Assembly: GCA_039811765.1 (NCBI GenBank)
Contig: JBDHZF010000095.1
Coordinates: forward strand, 1-9,510
From: JAGQUL01 sp039811765
GTDB lineage: Bacteria > Actinomycetota > Thermoleophilia > Gaiellales > SKUG01
Direction: 5' to 3'
DNA length: 9,510 bases
Part shown: positions 1-5,092 of the stretch, in pieces
Layout of the letters: every line of letters begins with the position of its first letter
Numbering within the stretch: position 1 is the first letter of the stretch
The notes under the pieces: model-generated
What the model was told of the DNA's origin: nothing
Databases searched by the model: none
What the model saw: the letters and a program-made list of their open reading frames with translations, nothing else
Program-made: the position numbers and the translations under genes

Positions 1-1
1 G

Positions 2-175
2 GCGGCCGCTACGGCGGCTCCCGCTGCTTCGCAGTCGACGCCGCCTCCGCAACGCCCGATCGCGGCAGTGCCCGTGCCCGGCGCCAGTCCTGCCGCGCCG
101 GGCTCCGTGCCCGTGCCACCGCCGATGCAGGCTCCTGGAACGTCCGGCGGCAGACCCGACGGGGCGGTTGCCTGA
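2..175 (+). CDS. 3' end of an unknown gene, Pro/Ala-rich C-terminal tail (partial)
   Basis: Only the last 57 codons and the TGA stop lie in the window. The frame is open from base 2 and translates to a low-complexity tail dominated by Ala, Pro, Ser, Gly and Val, ending Gly-Ala-Val-Ala. Such tails are common as disordered C-termini in high-GC bacteria and give no functional clue. The stop is 2 nt before the ATG of the next glycosyltransferase, so it is probably the upstream member of the same operon. Frame 1 is also open across this stretch and is continuous with the next gene, but its translation is Arg/Cys-rich and looks like an out-of-frame shadow. The choice of frame 2 rests on amino-acid composition and the well-placed stop. 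The function is unknown. Confidence 0.5.
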   Translation, partial: AAATAAPAASQSTPPPQRPIAAVPVPGASPAAPGSVPVPPPMQAPGTSGGRPDGAVA

Positions 176-177
176 CG

Positions 178-1374
178 ATGACCGGGTTTCGCGTGCTGCA
201 CGTGACGGACTATGCCTCGGCGTACGAGGGTGCGTTCGTGCGCCAGCTGCGCATGCTGGACGACGAGTTGCGCGGTCGCGGCGCCCGTGCAAGCGCGTTG
301 TGCCTCACGTCCACGGCGGCCCAGCGTGAATGGGCGAGCGTCCTGCGCGACGACGGCTGGGATCTCAGAATCATCCCCGCCGGTTCGACTCGCGCGCAGC
401 GCACCGTTGCGCGCGCGATCGCCGACGCGATCCTCGAACTGCGTCCCGACGTGGTGCACGTGCACTTCGGCACCTACGACCTGTCCACTCGACGCGCAGT
501 GCGCGGCCTGCGTCGACTGCTCGGCCCCGCAATGCCAAAGCTCGTATGGCACTACCGAACCGCGCTCGAAACGCCCGTGAACAAACGCTCCGTCGTGCGC
601 AGGATCAAGGACCGCGTGAAGTTTGCGCGAGCAGGACGAGACGTGGATCTCGTCGTTGGCGTGACACGCGCGCTGGCCGACGAAGCCGCAGCTCGCGGCG
701 CGCCGGCCGATCGCTGCCGCGGGATCGTAGCCGGCTGCGACACCGACACGTTCCGGCGAGATTCCGGAACTCGCGCGCGCGTGCGCGAAGAGCTCGGTTT
801 GGCCGACGACGACGTGATGGTCCTGCACATGGGCTGGAGCTGGCATCGCAAAGGCGGCGATCTGCTCGCGCAGGCGGCCACCTCGCTCGCCGTGCTCGAA
901 GCGCCACGAATCGTGGCGTTCTCGATCGGCGCTCCCGACGACGCGCTGCTCGGCGCCGTGCGAGCGCTGCCGATCACCGATCGCGTGCACGAGTACCACC
1001 AAGCGAGCGACATCTTCGTGAGCGCGAGTCGCAGCGAGGGATTCGGCAACGGCCTCGTCGAGGCGATGGCGTGCGAGCGCGTGGCGATCGCCGCGCTTGC
1101 CGAAGGCCAGATCGAGACGTTTCGCGGTCTCGACGGCGTGCTCACCATGCCCGTTGGCGACGCGGACGCGCTGGCCGACGCGATCCGCATGCTCGTGCAC
1201 GCGCGCCCGAGCTGGCCATCGCTCGGCGCTGCGAACCGCCGACACGTGATCGACCGCCACTCGATGCGCCGATGGGTTCGCGACATGGCGGACGCCTACG
1301 TGGAACTGCAGCCGACGCGCTTCGACGCCACCGCACGCTCCGACGATTCCACCCCTCGAACGGAGGTCGCGTGA
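178..1374 (+). CDS. GT4-family glycosyltransferase (GT-B fold), first of three
   Basis: This 398-aa protein has the length and architecture of a retaining GT4 glycosyltransferase, which transfers a sugar from a nucleotide-sugar donor to a growing glycan on the cytoplasmic side of the membrane. The N-terminal Rossmann half opens with a beta strand (VLHVTDY, residues 6-12) and contains DVVHVHFGTYD at 91-101, the acceptor-domain motif usual in the family. The C-terminal donor half has a strand followed by HRKGGD (223-228), placing the donor-phosphate Lys at 225. It also has the EX7E motif, Glu287 to Glu295, in SEGFGNGLVEAMA. No signal peptide or membrane segment is seen. The ATG was chosen because the fold begins directly after it. 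A G-rich stretch at 161-167 is a weak ribosome binding site. The gene is coupled to the next by a GTGA overlap. Donor and acceptor cannot be read from sequence. The family call is firm. Confidence 0.9.
   Translation: MTGFRVLHVTDYASAYEGAFVRQLRMLDDELRGRGARASALCLTSTAAQREWASVLRDDGWDLRIIPAGSTRAQRTVARAIADAILELRPDVVHVHFGTYDLSTRRAVRGLRRLLGPAMPKLVWHYRTALETPVNKRSVVRRIKDRVKFARAGRDVDLVVGVTRALADEAAARGAPADRCRGIVAGCDTDTFRRDSGTRARVREELGLADDDVMVLHMGWSWHRKGGDLLAQAATSLAVLEAPRIVAFSIGAPDDALLGAVRALPITDRVHEYHQASDIFVSASRSEGFGNGLVEAMACERVAIAALAEGQIETFRGLDGVLTMPVGDADALADAIRMLVHARPSWPSLGAANRRHVIDRHSMRRWVRDMADAYVELQPTRFDATARSDDSTPRTEVA
1362..1366 (+). promoter_or_regulatory. Ribosome binding site GGAGG supporting a GTG start
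   Basis: GGAGG lies 4 nt before the GTG at 1371. The reading frame is open for about 1 kb upstream, so this site, the GTGA overlap with the preceding stop and the position of the family's first beta strand decide the start. Confidence 0.8.
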
Positions 1375-2540
1375 GCGAACGCCCCGCACGGATCACCACG
1401 ATGATCGATTCCCTGCTCGCGGGCGGCGCCGAGCGCGTCGCCGTCGAACTCGCCTGCGCGCTCGACCGCGAGCGATTCGAACCGCACGTGCTCGTCACGC
1501 GTGGCGATGGCCCGCTTCGCGACCTGCTCGACCGGGCCGACGTGCCATGCACGATCCTCGATCGCAGCGGCGTCGTCGAACTCGGATCATGGCGCACGGC
1601 GCATCGCCATCTCGTCGATCGCGCGGATCTGCTGCACGCCCACAAGTTCGGTTCGAACGCGTGGGGCGCGTTGCTGTCGCGCACCGCGCGCGTGCCGCTC
1701 GTGGTGCACGAACACAACTTCAGCGAGCAGGCTTCGCGAATGCGCCAGATCATCGATCGCCGTTGGATCGCCACGCGCGCGAGTCGCGTGCTCTGCGTGA
1801 GCGAAAGCGTGGCCGACATCGAACGCGGTTGCGGCGTTCCCGACGCGCTGATCGACGTGGTGCCCAACGGCGTGTCGCTCGACTGCGCATGGCCCGCCGG
1901 AGCAGCCCGCGCCGAGCTTGGCTTGACTGGCGGCTCGACAATGATCGGCATCGTTGGACGCCTCCGGCCGGAGAAAGCCCACGAGGTGCTGCTCGAAGCG
2001 GTTGCCATGCTCGCGCGCAGCGGCAGCGACGTTCGCCTGTGCGTGGTGGGCGACGGCCCGCGCCTCGCCGAGCTGCAGCTGCTCGCCGCGCGACTGGGCA
2101 TCGAAGGACGAGTGACATGGGCGGGCGAGCGTCGCGACGCGGCCACGCTCGCCGCGGCGTTCGACATCGGCGTGGTGTGCTCGCACTGGGAAGGCCTGCC
2201 GCTGGCGGCGCTGGAGTCGATGGCCGCCGGCGTGCCGCTGGTCGCCACTGCAGTGGGGGGATTGCCGACGTTGCTCGACCAGGACGCTGGCGTGCTCGTG
2301 CCGCCGGCTGACCCCGACGCGCTCGCCGCCGCGCTGCGGCCGCTCGTCCAGGACGCCGCTCGACGCGCGCGCATCGGCGCCGCAGGACGCGATCGCGTGC
2401 GCGAGCAGTACTCGTTCCGCGCGATGGTCGATCGCGTGCAACACACCTATGACGACGTGCTCGACGCACGCCGAAGCGCCACGCGCGCGCGATCGACGCG
2501 ACGCGACGCGACGCGAGACGCCAGGCAGGAGGCCGCATGA
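1371..2540 (+). CDS. GT4-family glycosyltransferase, second of three
   Basis: This 389-aa GT-B glycosyltransferase starts at GTG and overlaps the preceding stop by 4 nt. Visible landmarks are the N-terminal loop AGGAERV (17-23), typical of GT4 enzymes where the glycine loop faces the donor. A middle LLHAHKFGSNAWG segment precedes a VVPNGV linker at the domain junction. The donor-domain strand and loop IGIVGRLRPEK runs 192-202 with the phosphate-binding Arg197/Lys202, followed by VVGDGP. The EX7E motif is EGLPLAALE with Glu274 and Glu282. It ends in a C-terminal Arg/Asp/Ala-rich tail encoded partly by a CGACG tandem repeat, probably disordered or a basic membrane-contact tail. It most resembles enzymes acting in exopolysaccharide, capsule or lipid-linked oligosaccharide assembly. 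The sugar specificity is unknown. The next gene starts inside its stop codon (ATGA). Confidence 0.9.
   Translation: MSERPARITTMIDSLLAGGAERVAVELACALDRERFEPHVLVTRGDGPLRDLLDRADVPCTILDRSGVVELGSWRTAHRHLVDRADLLHAHKFGSNAWGALLSRTARVPLVVHEHNFSEQASRMRQIIDRRWIATRASRVLCVSESVADIERGCGVPDALIDVVPNGVSLDCAWPAGAARAELGLTGGSTMIGIVGRLRPEKAHEVLLEAVAMLARSGSDVRLCVVGDGPRLAELQLLAARLGIEGRVTWAGERRDAATLAAAFDIGVVCSHWEGLPLAALESMAAGVPLVATAVGGLPTLLDQDAGVLVPPADPDALAAALRPLVQDAARRARIGAAGRDRVREQYSFRAMVDRVQHTYDDVLDARRSATRARSTRRDATRDARQEAA
2494..2517 (+). repeat. Short tandem repeat, four CGACG units plus a partial unit
   Basis: Four consecutive CGACG pentamers (2494-2513) and a partial fifth lie in the 3' end of the second glycosyltransferase. 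A pentamer array shifts frame as it is read, giving an Arg/Asp/Ala/Thr-rich tail outside the conserved fold. Unit gain or loss here would alter the C-terminus and could affect the coupled downstream start. Confidence 0.6.
2527..2532 (+). promoter_or_regulatory. Ribosome binding site AGGAGG of the epimerase gene
   Basis: A full-strength AGGAGG sits 4 nt before the ATG at 2537, inside the 3' end of the upstream gene. It supports both the start choice and independent re-initiation at the ATGA overlap. Confidence 0.75.
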
Positions 2541-3478
2541 TCGATTCGCACCACAACGACGACCCGCGCCACCAGCCGCTCGCGTTCTTCGCGCCGGGCG
2601 TGGTCGCGTCCGGGTACCACATCGATCTTCGTGGCGTGGCCGGCTCGTACGGCACGCCCGACGAGGCCGAGGCGTGGGTGGACCTGCTCGTTTCGCGCCG
2701 CCAGCACGTGCTGCCCGTGAGCCTGCTGCAGATCGGACTCGGCGCGTGGCAGCGCAGTCTCGACGACGACGATCCCGAGCGCGGCGGCTGGTCGCGCGTC
2801 GCGCGTCAGGTCGCAGATTGGGCGATCGTCGACATGGACGGACACGGCCTCTTCGCGCATCTGCAGCCGATGCCGCACACCTACAAGATCGATCCGCCGT
2901 GGCACTCGGCGATGGCACAGGGTCTCGCCGCGAGCTTGCTCGTGCGAACCGGCGACGATCGCGACGCGCTGCGCGCGGCACGAAGCCTTCTCGATCGCTC
3001 GTACGGACTGATCAGCGACACGATCGACGGACCGATCCTCGAGGAGTACCCTGCCGAGCCTCGTCCACATGTTCTGAACGGCTGGATGTGGGCGCTGCTC
3101 GGCTTGCACGACATCGTCCACTCCACCGAGTTGACAGATGACGACGCGACTCGCCTGAGCGCGCGAGACGGATGGGAAGCCGGCGTGGCTTCGCTGGTGG
3201 CGCAAGCGCCTGCGTATGAAACGGGCCGCGGCTGGTCGACCTACGATCGATATCCGCATTCGATCGCCAATGTGGCGAGTCCCTTCTACCATCAGCTGCA
3301 CGTGACGATGGTTCGAGCCATTGCTCGCGTCGCGCCCGAGCCCGATCAGGCGGTCAGCCTCGACGCGCTCGCGGATCGGTGGGAACACGCGTTGTCCAAT
3401 CCGATCGTTCGCACGACGGCGGTGGCGCGCAAAGTCGGCTTCCGACTGCTGGTGCCGCGCCGACGAAGGGTTGCCTGA
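2537..3478 (+). CDS. D-glucuronyl C5-epimerase family protein
   Basis: This 313-aa protein resembles the C-terminal catalytic domain of heparan/heparosan glucuronyl C5-epimerases (C5-epim_C family), which invert C5 of D-glucuronate residues within a polymer to give L-iduronate. The recognisable blocks are HTYKIDPPWHSAMAQG at 114-129, and EEYP (169-172) followed by PHVLNGWMWALLGLHD from 177, the best family signature. A late aromatic block contains WSTYDRYP (Tyr236, Tyr239) and YHQLH from Tyr251. From memory of the animal enzymes, the Glu-Tyr of the EYP motif and C-terminal tyrosines form the active site; residue correspondence is inferred. There is no signal peptide, transmembrane segment or N-terminal beta domain of the animal enzyme, so it is probably cytoplasmic or membrane-peripheral through its basic C-terminal tail (RRRR). 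Flanking GT4 genes place it in polysaccharide assembly. Substrate identity is unproven. Confidence 0.82.
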   Translation: MIDSHHNDDPRHQPLAFFAPGVVASGYHIDLRGVAGSYGTPDEAEAWVDLLVSRRQHVLPVSLLQIGLGAWQRSLDDDDPERGGWSRVARQVADWAIVDMDGHGLFAHLQPMPHTYKIDPPWHSAMAQGLAASLLVRTGDDRDALRAARSLLDRSYGLISDTIDGPILEEYPAEPRPHVLNGWMWALLGLHDIVHSTELTDDDATRLSARDGWEAGVASLVAQAPAYETGRGWSTYDRYPHSIANVASPFYHQLHVTMVRAIARVAPEPDQAVSLDALADRWEHALSNPIVRTTAVARKVGFRLLVPRRRRVA

Positions 3479-3479
3479 C

Positions 3480-4646
3480 GTGCGGATCGCGTACCTCGCA
3501 TGGCACGGATCCGTGCACACGCGTCGTTGGGCGGGCTGGTTCGCCGAGCGAGGCCACGAGGTGCACGTGGTGACCTGCGGCGACGGCGACGCTCGCGACG
3601 TGGATGGCGACGGCGCCTCGCTGCCGCTTCGCTACCACGTGCACGACCTCGGCGCGCCCCGCGGCGGACGCCTCGGCTACTTCCTGAAGCTGCGAGCCGC
3701 GCGTCGCGCGATCCGCAGGATCCAGCCCGACGTGCTGCACGCGCATTGGCTGACGAGCTATGGCCTGCTCGCACTGGCATGCGACCGACGCGACCTGCCG
3801 TTGGTGGTTACGGCCCATGGCGACGACGTGCTGATCGCACCGCGCAATCCGCTGCTGCGACGCATCGTGCGTCGCGTGCTGCGCAGCGCGAACCTGATCA
3901 CCGTTCCCGGCGACGCAATGCGCGTCGCCGCGCTCGAACTGCTTGCTCCGCAGGATCCTCCGGCCGGGGGCATCGCCGTGTTCCAGTACGGCGTCGAGTG
4001 CGCCCGCTTGGCGGCGGCCGGTCGCGCCGCTCGCGCAGCGGCTCCCCCGCGGCACGGCAGGGTTCGGCTCGTCAGCGCTCGCGCCATGCTCGACCTGTAC
4101 CGCATCGACGCCCTGCTCGACGCGGTGGCGTTGCTGGCGAGCGACGGCGACGACGTGCACCTCGACTTGCTCGGCGATGGTCCGGAACGCGCGGCGCTGG
4201 AGGCACGCGCGCGGCGGCTGGGCATCGACGATCGTTGCACCTTCCATGGCGCGGTCACGCCCGGTCAGTTGGAGCGCGTCGTCGGCGCGAGCGACGTCTA
4301 CGTGAGCGTGAGCGAGAGCGACGGCGTGTCGCTTGCGCTGCTCGAGGCGCTCGCGCTCGGAGCCGTCCCCGTACTGAGCGACATCCCGGCGAATCGCCCG
4401 TGGGTGAACGACGGCGCAACAGGAATCCTCGTCGACATCGACCCCGCGGACATCGCCGACGGGATCCGTCAAGCGCTGCGCCTCGATCGCGATCGCGTGG
4501 CCGCCGACAACCTCTCCGTCGTCGCCGAGCGCGCCGATCGCGACACGAATCTCGGTGCATGCGAGCTGCTCGTGGACTCCCTCGTCGGGGTGACGTGGGA
4601 CAACACCCCCGTCGGCCACGACGAATCCGGTTCCGCCGCCGCGTAG
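3480..4646 (+). CDS. GT4-family glycosyltransferase, third of three
   Basis: This 388-aa GT-B enzyme begins at GTG, 1 nt after the epimerase stop, with AAGGG (3466-3470) as a ribosome binding site 9 nt upstream. The first strand MRIAYLAWHGSVHTRRW directly follows this start. Longer in-frame starts upstream would only add out-of-frame-looking sequence from the epimerase gene. Landmarks are LHAHWLTSYG (His87, His89), VTAHGDDVL, a donor strand RLVSARAM with Tyr in LYRIDALLDA where many GT4 enzymes carry Lys, then LLGDGPE. The SDGVSLALLE block has Asp281 in place of the first Glu of EX7E and Glu289 as the second. This Tyr/Asp variant is known in a GT4 subgroup, so it is not evidence of inactivity. 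The C-terminus is a short Gly/Ser/Ala tail. The role is probably addition of one sugar of the same glycan; specificity is unknown. Confidence 0.88.
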   Translation: MRIAYLAWHGSVHTRRWAGWFAERGHEVHVVTCGDGDARDVDGDGASLPLRYHVHDLGAPRGGRLGYFLKLRAARRAIRRIQPDVLHAHWLTSYGLLALACDRRDLPLVVTAHGDDVLIAPRNPLLRRIVRRVLRSANLITVPGDAMRVAALELLAPQDPPAGGIAVFQYGVECARLAAAGRAARAAAPPRHGRVRLVSARAMLDLYRIDALLDAVALLASDGDDVHLDLLGDGPERAALEARARRLGIDDRCTFHGAVTPGQLERVVGASDVYVSVSESDGVSLALLEALALGAVPVLSDIPANRPWVNDGATGILVDIDPADIADGIRQALRLDRDRVAADNLSVVAERADRDTNLGACELLVDSLVGVTWDNTPVGHDESGSAAA

Positions 4647-4649
4647 GAT
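4644..4649 (+). promoter_or_regulatory. Candidate -10 element TAGGAT for a leaderless transcript
   Basis: TAGGAT matches the TAnnnT actinobacterial -10 consensus and overlaps the TAG stop of the third glycosyltransferase. Eight bases separate it from the ATG at 4658, which places the expected transcription start at or next to the ATG. There is no good Shine-Dalgarno sequence for that gene, as expected if it is leaderless. No clear -35 was seen, which is common for such promoters. This is inferred from sequence only. Confidence 0.45.
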
Positions 4650-4657
4650 TCGTCGCG

Positions 4658-5053
4658 ATGCAGACGTTCCTGCCGCACTCCGACTTCGCCGAGTCCGCGC
4701 GCTCGCTCGATCGCCAGCGCCTTGGCAAGCAGCGAGTGGAGACGATGCAGATCTTGCGCACGTTGCGCGGCGAACGCGACGGGTGGCGCGGCCACGAGAA
4801 CGCGCTCGTCGCGTACGGCTTGGCGATCTGCAGCGAATGGACGGCGCGCGGATACCGCGACACGTGCGCCGAAAAGATCGCGGCGCTCGCCGACGAAGAC
4901 GGCTCCAACGAGCTGCCGCCGTGGCTCGGCGACGATGCCTTCCACCAATCCCATCGCTCGAAGCTCGTGCGCAAGGATCCAGCGCACTATCGCCCGCAAT
5001 TTCCCGACGTTCCGGACGATCTCGACGACGTGTGGCCGCTCCCGTCCGCGTGA
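4658..5053 (+). CDS. MSMEG_6728-like / pyrimidine-dimer DNA glycosylase-like (Pyr_excise) protein
   Basis: This 131-aa protein matches from memory the conserved actinobacterial family annotated as MSMEG_6728-like and linked to the T4 endonuclease V (Pyr_excise) fold. Signature blocks are MQTFLP at the N-terminus, LDRQRLGKQRVE (17-28), a central ALVAYGLAICSEW helix, then LPPWLGD, HQSHRSKLVRKDP and the C-terminal FPDVPDDLDDVWP. The T4 enzyme excises the 5' base of cyclobutane pyrimidine dimers using an N-terminal Thr exposed by Met removal. Here residue 2 is Gln and Thr is residue 3, so that chemistry cannot be assumed, and a DNA-repair role is inference. The spacing between the first helix and the central block is short (RTLRGERDGWRGHEN). 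It starts 11 nt after the third glycosyltransferase, without a good ribosome binding site, probably from its own leaderless promoter. Confidence 0.8.
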   Translation: MQTFLPHSDFAESARSLDRQRLGKQRVETMQILRTLRGERDGWRGHENALVAYGLAICSEWTARGYRDTCAEKIAALADEDGSNELPPWLGDDAFHQSHRSKLVRKDPAHYRPQFPDVPDDLDDVWPLPSA

Positions 5054-5092
5054 CGCTCAAGCACCGCGCTCGGACCGCCGATGCGACCGCAT

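Noticed and set aside
1..177. Frame continuous with the first GT4 gene, open to the window edge
   Set aside because: Its Arg/Cys-rich translation looks out of frame, has no ATG or GTG start, and the GT4 fold begins right after the ATG at 178.
330..1370. Upstream extension of the second glycosyltransferase frame, open for about 1 kb before the GTG
   Set aside because: The translation is Arg/Ala-rich with no family match and overlaps the first GT4 gene. The GGAGG site, GTGA overlap and fold start all point to 1371.
3354..5060. Long open frame on the - strand (568 codons) opposite the third GT4 and the MSMEG_6728-like gene
   Set aside because: It is antisense to two recognised genes, with a His/Val/Arg/Gln composition typical of the shadow of high-GC codons and no motif.
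5081..5092. Earlier ATG as the start of the asparagine synthetase
   Set aside because: It would bury the catalytic Cys, which must follow the initiator Met.
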